Notes under the pieces: generated by a model
The model's database searches: none
What the model saw: the letters and a program-made list of their open reading frames with translations, nothing else
What the model was told of the DNA's origin: nothing
Position numbers and translations under genes: made by a program
NCBI RefSeq assembly: GCF_020991455.1
Contig: NZ_JAJMOX010000008.1
Span: forward strand, 1 to 64,000
DNA: 64,000 nt
Source: Flavobacterium sp. JAS
GTDB taxonomy: Bacteria; Bacteroidota; Bacteroidia; Flavobacteriales; Flavobacteriaceae
Reading direction: 5' to 3'
In this document: positions 34,533-44,954 of the stretch, piece after piece
How positions within the stretch are numbered: position 1 is the first letter of the stretch
Layout: every line of letters starts with the position of its first letter

Positions 34533-36797
34533 TTAAGCTTTTCCGGCAGCAATTAAGTTTAATGCTGAACCTGCAACGAACCAGCCAATTTGACCAGCGT
34601 TGTAAGTATGGTTTGCCAAGACAATATCTTTTGAACCATCTGCGTGAACGAATTCTAATGTTAATGCTTTTCCCGGAGCGAACTCAGTTAAATCAGTAAA
34701 GTTAATAGTATCGTCTTCCTGGATTTTATCATAATCTGCTTCGTTAGCAAATGTTAATCCTAAAAGCCCTTGTTTTTTAAGGTTTGTTTCGTGAATACGA
34801 GCAAAAGATTTTACTAATACAGCTTTAACCCCTAAGAAACGTGGCTCCATAGCCGCATGCTCACGAGATGAACCTTCACCATAATTGTGATCTCCCACAA
34901 CGATAGATGGAACTCCTGCTGCTTTATATGCACGAGCTACAGCTGGAACTGCATCGTAAGTTCCGGTTAATTGATTTTTAACGGAGTTTGTTTTTTGGTT
35001 AAATGCATTTACTGCACCAATTAACATATTGTTAGAGATATTATCTAAATGTCCGCGGAAACGCAACCATGGTCCAGCCATAGAAATATGATCGGTTGTA
35101 CATTTTCCGAATGCTTTGATTAATAATTTTGCACCTGTAATATTTTTACCATCCCAGGCATCAAACGGAGCCAATAATTGCAAACGCTCTGATGTTGGAC
35201 TTACAACAACCTGAACTCCTGAACCGTCTTCAGCCGGAACCTGGAAGCCCGGATCTTTAACATCAAATCCTTTTGGAGGCAATTCGTCTCCTGTTGGAGC
35301 TTCAAGCATTACTTCTTCTCCGTCTTCGTTGATTAAAGTATCTGTTAATGGGTTAAAACCTAAATCTCCTGCAATTGCCATAGCAGTTACCAATTCTGGC
35401 GACCCTACGAAAGCTAAAGTATTTGGGTTACCATCTGCACGTTTTGAGAAGTTACGGTTAAAAGAGTGAACAATAGTGTTTCTTTCTTCTTTCTCTGCTC
35501 CTTCTCTGTCCCACATACCAATACATGGTCCGCAGGCGTTAGCAAAAACGGTTGCTCCGATTTTCTCGAAAGTATCTATAAATCCATCTCTTTCGATGGT
35601 ATAACGAACTACCTCTGAACCTGGAGTAATTGTAAACTGAGATTTAGTTTTTAAGTTTTTAGCACTCACTTGTCTTGCCAAAGAAGCTGCACGAGAAATA
35701 TCTTCGTAAGAAGAGTTGGTACAAGAACCTATTAAACCTACCTGAATTTGTAATGGCCAGTTATTTTTGATCGCTGCTTCTTTCATTTTAGAAATTGGAG
35801 TCGCCAAATCCGGAGTAAATGGTCCGTTTAAGTGTGGCTCTAATTCTGTTAAGTTGATTTCGATAACCTGATCAAAATATTTCTCAGGATTAGCGTAAAC
35901 TTCCGGATCTCCGGTTAAGTAAGAAGCTACTTTATCTGCAGCATCAGCAACATCTGCTCTGTTTGTAGAACGCAGGTAACGACTCATAGAATCATCATAA
36001 CCAAAAGTTGAAGTTGTAGCTCCAATTTCGGCACCCATGTTACAAATAGTACCTTTACCAGTACATGACATAGAAGTTGCACCTTCTCCAAAATATTCAA
36101 CGATTGCTCCTGTACCACCTTTTACAGTAAGAATACCGGCAACTTTAAGGATAACGTCTTTAGGAGCTGTCCATCCTGATAATTTACCAGTTAGTTTTAC
36201 TCCAATTAATTTAGGAAATTTTAATTCCCAAGCCATACCGGACATTACATCTACGGCATCTGCTCCACCAACACCAATAGCTACCATTCCTAATCCACCT
36301 GCATTTACAGTGTGCGAATCGGTACCAATCATCATCCCTCCAGGGAAAGCATAATTTTCAAGTACTACCTGGTGAATAATTCCAGCTCCTGGCTTCCAGA
36401 AACCAATTCCGTATTTATTTGAAACTGACGATAAGAAATCGAAAACTTCGTTACTTTGTGTTTTTGCTCTGGCCAAATCGGTTGCGGCATCTACTTTTGC
36501 CTGAATCAAGTGATCACAGTGAACCGTTGTAGGTACTGCAACTTTAGGTTTACCGGCGTGCATAAATTGTAATAATGCCATTTGCGCCGTTGCATCCTGA
36601 CACGCTACACGATCCGGAGCAAAATCAACATAATCTACTCCTCTTCCAAACGCCTTCGTCGGATTTCCATCCCAAAGGTGATTGTACAAAATTTTCTCTG
36701 TTAAAGTAAGTGGACGACCAACAATCTCGCGTGCTTTGTCAACACGCCCTGGCATGTTCTCATACACTTTTTTAATCATTTCAATATCAAAAGCCAT
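34533..36797 (-). CDS. Aconitate hydratase (mitochondrial type)
   Basis: A 754-residue iron-sulphur enzyme of the citric acid cycle interconverting citrate and isocitrate. The cluster cysteines are visible in [10 protein letters not shown] and in [12 protein letters not shown]; active-site segments include [28 protein letters not shown] and [17 protein letters not shown]. Length and motif order match the mitochondrial-type family, not E. coli AcnA (about 890) or AcnB. It lies 121 bases downstream of acnB on the same strand with a terminator between, so the two aconitases are neighbours but probably separate units. Confidence 0.95.
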   Translation of the reverse strand: MAFDIEMIKKVYENMPGRVDKAREIVGRPLTLTEKILYNHLWDGNPTKAFGRGVDYVDFAPDRVACQDATAQMALLQFMHAGKPKVAVPTTVHCDHLIQAKVDAATDLARAKTQSNEVFDFLSSVSNKYGIGFWKPGAGIIHQVVLENYAFPGGMMIGTDSHTVNAGGLGMVAIGVGGADAVDVMSGMAWELKFPKLIGVKLTGKLSGWTAPKDVILKVAGILTVKGGTGAIVEYFGEGATSMSCTGKGTICNMGAEIGATTSTFGYDDSMSRYLRSTNRADVADAADKVASYLTGDPEVYANPEKYFDQVIEINLTELEPHLNGPFTPDLATPISKMKEAAIKNNWPLQIQVGLIGSCTNSSYEDISRAASLARQVSAKNLKTKSQFTITPGSEVVRYTIERDGFIDTFEKIGATVFANACGPCIGMWDREGAEKEERNTIVHSFNRNFSKRADGNPNTLAFVGSPELVTAMAIAGDLGFNPLTDTLINEDGEEVMLEAPTGDELPPKGFDVKDPGFQVPAEDGSGVQVVVSPTSERLQLLAPFDAWDGKNITGAKLLIKAFGKCTTDHISMAGPWLRFRGHLDNISNNMLIGAVNAFNQKTNSVKNQLTGTYDAVPAVARAYKAAGVPSIVVGDHNYGEGSSREHAAMEPRFLGVKAVLVKSFARIHETNLKKQGLLGLTFANEADYDKIQEDDTINFTDLTEFAPGKALTLEFVHADGSKDIVLANHTYNAGQIGWFVAGSALNLIAAGKA

Positions 36798-36865
36798 AAG
36801 TATAATTGTTTTTGTTTTTTTATTTTGAACATGACAAGTTACGAAAAATAGAGTAGGTAGAAAAG

Positions 36866-36894
36866 AAAAAGCCCGAGTTTATACTCGGGCTTTT
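36866..36894 (-). terminator. Terminator between acnB and the second aconitase gene
   Basis: A perfect 12-bp stem, AAAAGCCCGAGT / ACTCGGGCTTTT, has a 4-base loop. A T-rich run follows on the minus strand. It lies 24 bases beyond the acnB stop. Confidence 0.85.
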
Positions 36895-36918
36895 GAATTA
36901 TAATTAACAATCATGTGA

Positions 36919-39690
36919 TTACATAACTAACAACTTGTGAGATGGTGCAAACCTAGTCAGGCTAATACCATCTACCGCTGCTGTATACTCTTCTAATGTA
37001 GGAGTTCTACCAAGAATTGTAGACAAAACAACAACAGGTGTAGAAGAAAGTAATGATTCTCCTTTTTTACCTTCAGAATCTTCTACAACTCTTCCTTGGA
37101 AAAGACGTGTAGAAGTTGCCATTACAGTATCTCCTTTTGCAGCTTTTTCCTGGTTACCCATACAAAGGTTACAACCCGGACGCTCTAAGTATAACATGTT
37201 TTCGTATTCTGTACGTGCTGCACCTTTTGGAGCATTATCGTTGAATTCGAAACCAGAATATTTTTGTAAAACTTCCCAATCACCTTCGGCTTTAAGTTCA
37301 TCTACAATGTTGTAAGTAGGAGGTGCTACTACAAGAGGCGCTTTAAACTCAACTTTACCATGTATATCTTCAATATTTTTAAGCATTTGAGCAAGGATTT
37401 TCATATCTCCTTTGTGAACCATACAAGAACCGATAAATCCAAGATCTACTTTTTTCTCTCCACCATAGAAAGATAAAGGTCTGATTGTATCGTGTGTGTA
37501 TCGTTTAGAAACATCAACATTGTTTACGTCTGGATCAGCAATCATTGGTTCGATAATCTGATCAAGATCTACAACAACTTCAGCATAATATTTAGCATTA
37601 GAATCCGGAGTCAACGCTGGTTTCTCAGCTGATTTAATCTCTGTGATTCTCTTATCTGCTTTGTTGATTAATCCTTGAAGAACTTGTTTTTCATTGTCCA
37701 TTCCTTTGTCGATCATAATCTGGATTCTGCTTTTTGCAATCTCCAATGATTCGATTAAGGTATCATCTTCAGAAATACAGATAGAAGCTTTTGCTTTCAT
37801 CTCTGCAGTCCAGTCTGTAAATGTAAATGCCTGGTCAGCAGTAAGAGTTCCAAGATGAACCTCGATAATTCTACCTTGGAAAACATTTTCACCACCAAAT
37901 TTCTTAAGCATTTGAGCTTGTGTTGAATGAACTACATCACGGAAGTCCATATAATCTTTCATTTCTCCAATAAATGTCACCTTTACAGATTCCGGAATTG
38001 GCATTGAAGCTTCTCCAGTAGCAAGTGCAAGTGCAACTGTTCCTGAGTCAGCACCAAAAGCAACACCTTTTGACATTCTTGTATGAGAGTCACCACCAAT
38101 AATGATAGCCCACTCATCGATTGTAATATCGTTTAGAACTTTGTGAATTACGTCAGTCATTGCATGATAAACACCTTTTGGATCACGAGCTGTGATTAAT
38201 CCAAAATCGTTCATAAATTTCATCAATTTAGGAATGTTTGCCTGAGCTTTTTTATCCCATACTGAAGCTGTGTGACAACCCGATTGGTATGCACCGTCAA
38301 CGATTGGCGAAATTACAGTAGCCGCCATAGATTCTAATTCCTGAGCCGTCATAAGTCCAGTTGTATCTTGCGAACCTACGATATTAACTTCTACACGAAC
38401 ATCTGAACCTGCGTGTAATACTTTACCTGGAGCTATTCCGACAGCGTTTTTGTTGAAGATTTTTTCTACTGCTGTAAGTCCTTGTCCTTCAATAGAAATT
38501 TCTTTTGATGGAGCAAATACAAGAGGAGCTTCGATATCTAAAACTTTCGCTGCTAATGTTTGAAGCTTTTTACCAAATACAATTGCATATGATCCTCCAG
38601 CTTTGATAAATTCCATTTTCTGAGGTGTGAATGCCTTAGAAATATCAATTAATTCTTTATCGCCGTTATAAAGCTTTTTAGTTTTTGTGTTTATTGTAAG
38701 TACTGTTCCTGTAGCAACAGAATAAGCTTCTTCTAAAATAGGTTCATTATTCTCATTACGAATAATATTACCCTCTGCATCAAGCTTTTTAACCCAGTTT
38801 TTAAGATCTAAACCAATACCACCAGTAACATCAACTGTTGTTAGGAAAATTGGAGAAATTCCGTTTGTTCCTGCAACAATTGGAGCAATATTAATAAATG
38901 GAACATAAGGACTTGCTTGTTTACCTGTCCAAAGTGCCACGTTGTTTACACCTGACATTCTTGAAGAACCAACTCCCATTGTACCTTTTTCAGCAATCAA
39001 CATAACGCTTGCGTCAGGATGTTTTGCCTGTAATGCTTTTATTTCTTCTTGTGCCTGAGGCGTAATCATACATTTACCATGAAGCTCACGATCAGAACGT
39101 GAGTGTGCCTGATTACCCGGAGATAACAAATCTGTTGAAATATCTCCTTCTCCAGCGATATAAGTCACTACTTTAATTTCTTCAACTACTTCTGGAAGTG
39201 TTGTAAAAAACTCTGCCTGTGCATAGCTTTCAAGAATTTCTTTAGCAATTGCATTATCATTTTTAAATGCTTCTTTTAAACGATCCGTGTCTGCCTCATA
39301 AAGGTAAACTTGTGACTTTAAAACATTTGCAGCTTCTTTTGCAATAGATGCATCATTACCAAGTGCTAAATCTAATAATACTTCGATTGAGGGTCCACCT
39401 TTCATGTGTGATAATAACTCAAAAGCAAAAGCTGGAGTTATCTCTTTTACTTCAGATTGACCGAGAATAATTTCCTTTAAAAACTTAGCTTTCGTACCAG
39501 CAGCACTTGTCGTTCCAGGTACAACATTATAAATAAAGAATTTAAGAGAATCTTCTCTGTACTCATTATTCAAATCTTTAATTTGTTCAATGATTTCGCT
39601 TAATAATTCAGCACCATCAATTGGTTTCGGGTGAAGTCCTTGACCTTTTCGTTCTTCAATTTCTTGAATGTAATCCTGATAAATATTCAT
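36919..39690 (-). CDS. acnB: Bifunctional aconitate hydratase 2 / 2-methylisocitrate dehydratase
   Basis: A 923-residue AcnB-type aconitase. The N-terminal HEAT-like domain (to about 160) is specific to AcnB. The swivelling domain precedes the catalytic core, and cluster cysteines appear in GSCMVHKGDMK and RPGCNLCMGNQE. AcnB acts in the citric acid cycle and, in many bacteria, in 2-methylcitrate breakdown. An in-frame extension to 39732 adds 14 residues and crosses the promoter; the ATG at 39690 (MNIYQDYIQEIEERKGQG) is preferred. Having AcnB beside a mitochondrial-type enzyme points to different oxygen or iron conditions for each, which is an inference. Confidence 0.95.
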   Translation of the reverse strand: MNIYQDYIQEIEERKGQGLHPKPIDGAELLSEIIEQIKDLNNEYREDSLKFFIYNVVPGTTSAAGTKAKFLKEIILGQSEVKEITPAFAFELLSHMKGGPSIEVLLDLALGNDASIAKEAANVLKSQVYLYEADTDRLKEAFKNDNAIAKEILESYAQAEFFTTLPEVVEEIKVVTYIAGEGDISTDLLSPGNQAHSRSDRELHGKCMITPQAQEEIKALQAKHPDASVMLIAEKGTMGVGSSRMSGVNNVALWTGKQASPYVPFINIAPIVAGTNGISPIFLTTVDVTGGIGLDLKNWVKKLDAEGNIIRNENNEPILEEAYSVATGTVLTINTKTKKLYNGDKELIDISKAFTPQKMEFIKAGGSYAIVFGKKLQTLAAKVLDIEAPLVFAPSKEISIEGQGLTAVEKIFNKNAVGIAPGKVLHAGSDVRVEVNIVGSQDTTGLMTAQELESMAATVISPIVDGAYQSGCHTASVWDKKAQANIPKLMKFMNDFGLITARDPKGVYHAMTDVIHKVLNDITIDEWAIIIGGDSHTRMSKGVAFGADSGTVALALATGEASMPIPESVKVTFIGEMKDYMDFRDVVHSTQAQMLKKFGGENVFQGRIIEVHLGTLTADQAFTFTDWTAEMKAKASICISEDDTLIESLEIAKSRIQIMIDKGMDNEKQVLQGLINKADKRITEIKSAEKPALTPDSNAKYYAEVVVDLDQIIEPMIADPDVNNVDVSKRYTHDTIRPLSFYGGEKKVDLGFIGSCMVHKGDMKILAQMLKNIEDIHGKVEFKAPLVVAPPTYNIVDELKAEGDWEVLQKYSGFEFNDNAPKGAARTEYENMLYLERPGCNLCMGNQEKAAKGDTVMATSTRLFQGRVVEDSEGKKGESLLSSTPVVVLSTILGRTPTLEEYTAAVDGISLTRFAPSHKLLVM

Positions 39691-39729
39691 AATAAAAGTC
39701 TTTTCTAGGTATTTTATTTTTTTTGTACG

Positions 39730-39737
39730 CAAATTTA
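39730..39737 (-). promoter_or_regulatory. Candidate -7 element of acnB (TAAATTTG on the minus strand)
   Basis: The plus strand reads CAAATTTA, an exact TAnnTTTG match on the minus strand, 40 bases ahead of the acnB ATG at 39690. Confidence 0.45.
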
Positions 39738-40085
39738 GGTATTAAAGCCGACAATTAAAAAAAATATAATAGAACTCGCCTTTTCAAAAATTATTATTGT
39801 TAAAAAACGATTTTCACTGCTTGTTTTTGTCAAAACATCAATTTTGTATTAAAAAAATGAATTATTGGTATTTTAAAATCTTTTCTTTAACAAAGTCGAA
39901 ATTCGTTGTTATAAATGATGTGAGATTTTACCTCGTTTTTAGCTAAGAATCTTTCTAAATTAATATTTACAACGTTATAGTAACACCTTTTTCTCTCCGT
40001 ACACATTTCTTTTCAGACAAATTTTTTACCATTTCATCACGTTAAAAAAAATGAATAAAAAAAAACTGTAATTCAATTTTTCTTA

Positions 40086-40093
40086 TAACTTTG
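40086..40093 (+). promoter_or_regulatory. Candidate -7 element of the VIT/xrtN operon (TAACTTTG)
   Basis: An exact TAnnTTTG match 32 bases ahead of the ATG at 40125, followed by CAAC as in other strong elements of this window. The -33 half is not clear. Confidence 0.5.
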
Positions 40094-40124
40094 CAACTCA
40101 AAGTACTTTTAAATAAATATAACT

Positions 40125-42623
40125 ATGAAACACAAATTAGAGATTTTAGAAAATTATACTAAGAAACCAGGAGTTACTATTAGTTTAGCCGTGACCGTCC
40201 TGAGCACTATCCTTTTAATAACTGCTCTTGCATCCAAAGAATTCCATTTTCGTGATTTTGAACCAATTGCTGGATTAAGTTTGATATTTGAATTTATATA
40301 CGGAGCTAGTCTTTCTTTTATAATTCTTAGAAAAAAAGAAAAGTACATTCATTTAACACCATTTCTTATCCTGAATTGGCTTATTGGATGTTTTTGTCTG
40401 AACATTTTTATTCCGGTTTTTAATGATTTACCAATCTGGGTTTATTTAGCAACACTTGCCTTTTGCTTATCCAATTTTTTTATTTATAAAAATTCAGAAG
40501 AAGATCAAAACAACACTATTTCCTTTTTTATAAATGGCTTGTCTTTTGGAGTCATTATATACTTTGCAATGTATCTTATTCCAATTATGCCAGTTTCCTT
40601 TATGGGAATCATAGCTTTAGGAATGGGATTCTACGGTTTGGTTCCGGCACTGGTTATTATTATTCATCTATTGACAGTCGTACGAAATCTAACCCAAAAC
40701 AAAGTCAATTATATTTCTTTTGGTACCGGTTTTTTGATTGTACTAATTGGCATCGCAGCTTTTACCGTAGGATTAAGTATCGAAAGCAGAAAAATAGCGC
40801 AATCTATTACAATGAAATCATTTGATAAAGATGAAGACTTGCCAAATTATATTTCAGTTTCTCAGAACTTAAAGCCAAATTTTTTCAATGAGATTTTACT
40901 TAAAAAAGACATCGTTTACATCCCACTTCACGATATATTTTCTTTTGGAAGCTTTGATTCGTTTGGTACTAAACAATACAATGAAAGAAAAATCCACAAC
41001 CCGATTATTTCTCTTGCTTACTTGTTCTGCCAAGATCTTGATTTAAGTAATGATGACAGAATTAATATTTTGAAATCAAACTTTGACAAACGATTAGAAA
41101 CAGAGGAGCAATTATGGAGTGGTGAAGATTTATTTACTAAAAGCATTAAGGAAGATGTAAAAGTATACCCTGAGGCACGTTTGGCTTACACCGAAATTAC
41201 AATGAAGATTGCCAGTGATGAAGGTTCATGGAGAAATCAGGAAGCAATTTACTCATTTCAGCTACCAGAAGGTTCTGTTGCGACTTCACTTTCTTTATGG
41301 GTAAATGGAATTGAACGAAAAGGTGTTTTGACTACAAAAGAGAAAGCTCAAAAGGCCTATAAACAAATTGTTGGTGTAGAAAACCGCGATCCGTCATTGA
41401 TGCAATGGAAAGAGGGGAACAAAGTTGTAGTTAGAGTTTTCCCAATTAATAATGCAAATCCAAGGGAATTTAAATGTGGTTTTACAACTCCTCTAAAAGT
41501 TGAAGATAATCAAATGAAATATCAAAGTCTTTCTATAAAAGGTCCAAATATTTCGAATGCTCAAACTATTTCACGAATTCAGGTTGTGGGAAATCAAAAA
41601 ATAGAAACGAGTAAAGATTTCGAACTAAAAAATCATTTTTATATCAATCAATCAAAAGGTTTAGACAATTGGGAAGCCAATATGCCGATAATCAAAAACT
41701 CGCAATCGAGCTCATTTGCATGGAAAAATAAAATTTATGAAGTAAAAGACATTCAGAAAACAGTCATTTCATTTAAACCTTCAGAAATTATATTGGATTT
41801 AAACAGCAGCTGGACTACCAAACAAATAGAATCTTTTGTAAATCTGGATAAAAAGAATTTGTTTGTCTATATAAATGGAGAAAAGAAAACTATTAATAAA
41901 GAAAACTTCAAAGCTATTGAATTAGACTTCGCAGATTTACATTATTCTTTATTGCCACTTTATAAAATTACACCAAACAGTTTAATCATTACAAAATCCG
42001 GAACTTTCTCTGCCAATTTTGAAGAACTTGAAGAATCCGATTATTTAAAGAAAATAAGAATCGGAACAAAAGAGAGAAATTTAAAAGTAATCAATATCTC
42101 TTCTGACATTAATCCATTTTGGCAGACTGTAAAAGAGCAGAAATACATTGATTATTTCCAAACTAGTTCTAAAAATTGTTTGAAATTAATTGAGCAAAAT
42201 CAGTTTGTTTTATACAAAACCGAAAAAAATACCGTCAATATTGAACCTGCACACATTTCAATTACAGAAAATGCAAAAACCGATTCTATAAAGAGCAACG
42301 GACCAAATCATATTTACAGAATGTATGCTTTTGGAAAGGTTCTCGAAGAGCAAGTTAAAATTCAAAACGATTCTTTAGCCAACAATCAATATGTTGACTT
42401 AGCCAAAGACGCCAATATTGTTACTCCAATATCCTCTTTGATTGTTCTTGAAACCGAAGAAGACTATAAAAACAATGGAATCGAAAAAAATGTGAACACT
42501 CTGGGAAATGCTTCTATCAATAATGATGGCGCCGTTCCTGAGCCACACGAATGGTTATTGATCATTATTGGATCAGCAGCACTTTTCTTTTATTACAGAA
42601 AAACCAAAAAGCAAATTATCTAA
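40125..42623 (+). CDS. XrtN-system VIT domain protein with PEP-CTERM-like sorting signal
   Basis: An 832-residue membrane protein. Six or seven hydrophobic helices fill about 15-225. A VIT (vault/inter-alpha-trypsin) domain lies at about 345-470 (AIYSFQLPEGSVATSLSLWV, EKAQKAYKQIVG, RVFPINN), and an extracytoplasmic region follows. The C-terminus is a tripartite sorting signal: Pro-Glu-Pro at 805-807, a hydrophobic helix at about 810-824 and a basic tail (RKTKK). It matches my memory of the family paired one-to-one with exosortase N. The next gene starts on its stop codon (TAATG), so the pair is translationally coupled. Its task after sorting is unknown. Confidence 0.88.
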   Translation: MKHKLEILENYTKKPGVTISLAVTVLSTILLITALASKEFHFRDFEPIAGLSLIFEFIYGASLSFIILRKKEKYIHLTPFLILNWLIGCFCLNIFIPVFNDLPIWVYLATLAFCLSNFFIYKNSEEDQNNTISFFINGLSFGVIIYFAMYLIPIMPVSFMGIIALGMGFYGLVPALVIIIHLLTVVRNLTQNKVNYISFGTGFLIVLIGIAAFTVGLSIESRKIAQSITMKSFDKDEDLPNYISVSQNLKPNFFNEILLKKDIVYIPLHDIFSFGSFDSFGTKQYNERKIHNPIISLAYLFCQDLDLSNDDRINILKSNFDKRLETEEQLWSGEDLFTKSIKEDVKVYPEARLAYTEITMKIASDEGSWRNQEAIYSFQLPEGSVATSLSLWVNGIERKGVLTTKEKAQKAYKQIVGVENRDPSLMQWKEGNKVVVRVFPINNANPREFKCGFTTPLKVEDNQMKYQSLSIKGPNISNAQTISRIQVVGNQKIETSKDFELKNHFYINQSKGLDNWEANMPIIKNSQSSSFAWKNKIYEVKDIQKTVISFKPSEIILDLNSSWTTKQIESFVNLDKKNLFVYINGEKKTINKENFKAIELDFADLHYSLLPLYKITPNSLIITKSGTFSANFEELEESDYLKKIRIGTKERNLKVINISSDINPFWQTVKEQKYIDYFQTSSKNCLKLIEQNQFVLYKTEKNTVNIEPAHISITENAKTDSIKSNGPNHIYRMYAFGKVLEEQVKIQNDSLANNQYVDLAKDANIVTPISSLIVLETEEDYKNNGIEKNVNTLGNASINNDGAVPEPHEWLLIIIGSAALFFYYRKTKKQII

Positions 42624-43864
42624 TGAATCCTTTTTTAGTTCAATACAAAAAAACAATTGTCCTTTTTATTTTAGTTTTCCTTTTTGGGATAAACTATACC
42701 ATTGTATTAAATGGTCTTGACAGTAATCTTTTTGGGATTGTTTTTTCCATTGCATTATTTCTTATCGGGGGTAGAAAAACTTCATTTAATATGAACTATC
42801 CCCTTTTGGGATTAATCTTTCTATTAGAATTCATTAGCTATCGTCTGCATACCAAATCATTGCACTTTCTAGCTTTATCTTTATTTACGTGTTTTGTCTA
42901 TTATAGTTTTACACGCAAATTTTCGTTCATTGCTTTTATTTGCATCATATTGTTTTCTTCTCTTTTTAATACTTTTTTTGATTATCTAACAGTCGAAATC
43001 AAACAAACTCTTTGTTATGGTGTTTATCTAACTTTAAAAAACTTCATTCTTATAGATAAGATTGAAGGCGTTAATTTTTACATCAACCATGCAAAAATAA
43101 CCATTGACACAGCTTGTATGGGTTTGTCTATGTTTAAGACAGGTTTGCTTGCCGGAGCTTTTTTATTAACCATAGAAGAAAGAAAACAGCAAAAACACTT
43201 TAATATCAAACAAATTTTCTTGTTCTGTTTTCTTCTGATTTTACTCAATATTGTTTCGAATTATTTCAGAATCATAACGCTAATTCTATTTAATTGTACT
43301 CAAGAGAATACACTGCATTATGCTATTGGATTGCTTTGCTTTGTGTTTTATCAAATTGCTCCAATGTTATTTTTAATTCGATTTTTTAAACCTAAAAAAG
43401 AAGCAATTACAAACGACAAAAGCAATAATTTCAATTTAATCCCAATTACAGCTGGAGTATTAGTTCTTTTTGCTACTAGTTTAGAAATCAAAAAAGAACA
43501 AGATTACAAATTACTTGACAATATAAACTCGGACTATAATATTAGTAAAGGTGTTTGGGTAAATAAGGAAGTTTTTAAAATTGTAACTCCTGAAAAACTC
43601 ATTTACATTAAAACACCAGCACACAATCCGTTGATTTGCTGGACAGGAAATGGTTATAAAGTAATAGAATCAAAAGCGGTAAAGAAAAATAATGACGAAA
43701 TATATTTTGTTCGAATGGAGAAAAATAACATTCAATATTTTTCATACTGGTGGTACGAATGCGACAATAAAAAATATACTTCGCTTGTTGAAGTATTACT
43801 GATCAAACTCTTTTACAATAAACCAATTCGCCTTGTAAACGAAACCAGCAAAACTCCGCTATAA
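42623..43864 (+). CDS. xrtN: Exosortase XrtN
   Basis: A 413-residue integral membrane transpeptidase-like enzyme. About eight membrane helices carry the exosortase triad: Cys165 in IDTACMGLSMF, Arg216 in NYFRIITL and His232 in TLHYAIG. A C-terminal domain of about 130 residues follows the last helix. It should recognise and cleave the PEP-CTERM-like tail of the protein encoded just upstream, its probable sole substrate. The long extension back to 42551 lies inside the upstream gene; the ATG at 42623 overlaps that gene's TAA by one base and is preferred. Confidence 0.88.
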   Translation: MNPFLVQYKKTIVLFILVFLFGINYTIVLNGLDSNLFGIVFSIALFLIGGRKTSFNMNYPLLGLIFLLEFISYRLHTKSLHFLALSLFTCFVYYSFTRKFSFIAFICIILFSSLFNTFFDYLTVEIKQTLCYGVYLTLKNFILIDKIEGVNFYINHAKITIDTACMGLSMFKTGLLAGAFLLTIEERKQQKHFNIKQIFLFCFLLILLNIVSNYFRIITLILFNCTQENTLHYAIGLLCFVFYQIAPMLFLIRFFKPKKEAITNDKSNNFNLIPITAGVLVLFATSLEIKKEQDYKLLDNINSDYNISKGVWVNKEVFKIVTPEKLIYIKTPAHNPLICWTGNGYKVIESKAVKKNNDEIYFVRMEKNNIQYFSYWWYECDNKKYTSLVEVLLIKLFYNKPIRLVNETSKTPL

Positions 43865-43906
43865 AAAAAAAGCCTAACAGAGTTTGTATTTCTGTTAGGC
43901 TTTTTT
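43865..43906. terminator. Bidirectional terminator between xrtN and the MoxR gene
   Basis: A perfect stem, AAAAAAGCCTAACAGA / TCTGTTAGGCTTTTTT, has T-runs on both strands and serves two convergent genes. Confidence 0.9.
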
Positions 43907-43922
43907 AAGTTTTTATATTCTC

Positions 43923-44876
43923 TTACATCAACTTCTGAATAATAACTTCTTCAGTTATTCCCTCTGCATCTGCTTTATAGTTTTTAATAATTCTGTGTCT
44001 TAAAATTCCGGTTGCAACTGCTTTTACATCTTCAATATCCGGCGAAAATTTACCATTGAAAGCTGCATGTGCTTTTGCGGCCAAAATTAAGTTTTGCGAC
44101 GCCCTTGGTCCTGCTCCCCAATCTAAATAATTCTTAACAAAATCATTTGATAAAGCATTATCCGGACGTGTTTTACTCACCAAAGTTACAGCATATTCAA
44201 TAACATTATCAGCAACTGGAATTCGGCGAATTAAATGTTGAAAATCAATAATTTCCTGAGCTGTAAATAATGGATTGATTGTTGTTTTAACATCAGATGT
44301 TGTACGTTTTACAACTTGTACTTCTTCTTCAAAACTTGGATATTCTAATTTAATAGCAAACATAAAACGGTCTAATTGCGCTTCAGGCAAAGGATAAGTT
44401 CCTTCTTGCTCAATTGGGTTTTGCGTTGCTAATACAAAATAAGGTAAATCTAATTTATAATTCTGTCCCGCAATTGTAACCGAGCGTTCTTGCATTGCTT
44501 CAAGCAAAGCTGCTTGCGTTTTAGGCGGAGTTCTGTTAATCTCGTCAGCAAGAATTATATTCGAAAAAATTGGTCCTTTAATAAATTTAAAGTGTCTGTT
44601 TTCGTCCAGGATTTCACTTCCTAAAATATCCGATGGCATTAAATCCGGCGTAAACTGAATTCTTTTAAAATCTAAACCTAGAGCCTGAGACAAAGTATTA
44701 ATCATTAAAGTTTTTGCCAATCCAGGAACACCAATCAAAAGCGCATGCCCTCCAGAAAATATACAAAGTAAAATTTGATCTACAACGGCATCTTGCCCTA
44801 CAATGATTTTTGCTATTTCGGCTTTTAATTCGTTTCGTTTTTCAACTAGATTGTGAATTGCTGTTACGTCAGACAT
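43923..44876 (-). CDS. MoxR-family AAA+ ATPase
   Basis: A 317-residue chaperone-like ATPase. Walker A is GVPGLAKT (49-56) and Walker B is IILADEINR (Asp111-Glu112), followed by the sensor stretch ATQNPIEQEGTYPLPEAQ and the MoxR helical lid. Family members help to mature or activate metalloenzymes or von Willebrand-type proteins. The usual DUF58 and VWA partners are not seen here, so its client is unknown. It lies downstream of the SurA-like gene with a terminator-like hairpin between. Confidence 0.92.
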   Translation of the reverse strand: MSDVTAIHNLVEKRNELKAEIAKIIVGQDAVVDQILLCIFSGGHALLIGVPGLAKTLMINTLSQALGLDFKRIQFTPDLMPSDILGSEILDENRHFKFIKGPIFSNIILADEINRTPPKTQAALLEAMQERSVTIAGQNYKLDLPYFVLATQNPIEQEGTYPLPEAQLDRFMFAIKLEYPSFEEEVQVVKRTTSDVKTTINPLFTAQEIIDFQHLIRRIPVADNVIEYAVTLVSKTRPDNALSNDFVKNYLDWGAGPRASQNLILAAKAHAAFNGKFSPDIEDVKAVATGILRHRIIKNYKADAEGITEEVIIQKLM

Positions 44877-44895
44877 TTATGAATATATTTTAAAT

Positions 44896-44937
44896 TAAAA
44901 AGAGTTAGTACTATGGATTCATAAAACTAACTCTTTT
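44896..44937 (-). terminator. Hairpin between the SurA-like and MoxR genes
   Basis: A 13-bp stem, AAAAAGAGTTAGT / ACTAACTCTTTTT, has a 16-base loop and T-runs on both strands. It is probably a terminator after the isomerase, or a partial attenuator if MoxR is co-transcribed. Confidence 0.75.
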
Positions 44938-44954
44938 TCTTTATTTAATAAAAA

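Larger units (their letters stand above)
39691..40124. other. Divergent promoter region between acnB and the XrtN-system gene
   Basis: A 434-base AT-rich gap holding the two -7 elements listed separately. It carries poly-A and poly-T tracts but no gene or repeat family that I can see. Confidence 0.5.
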
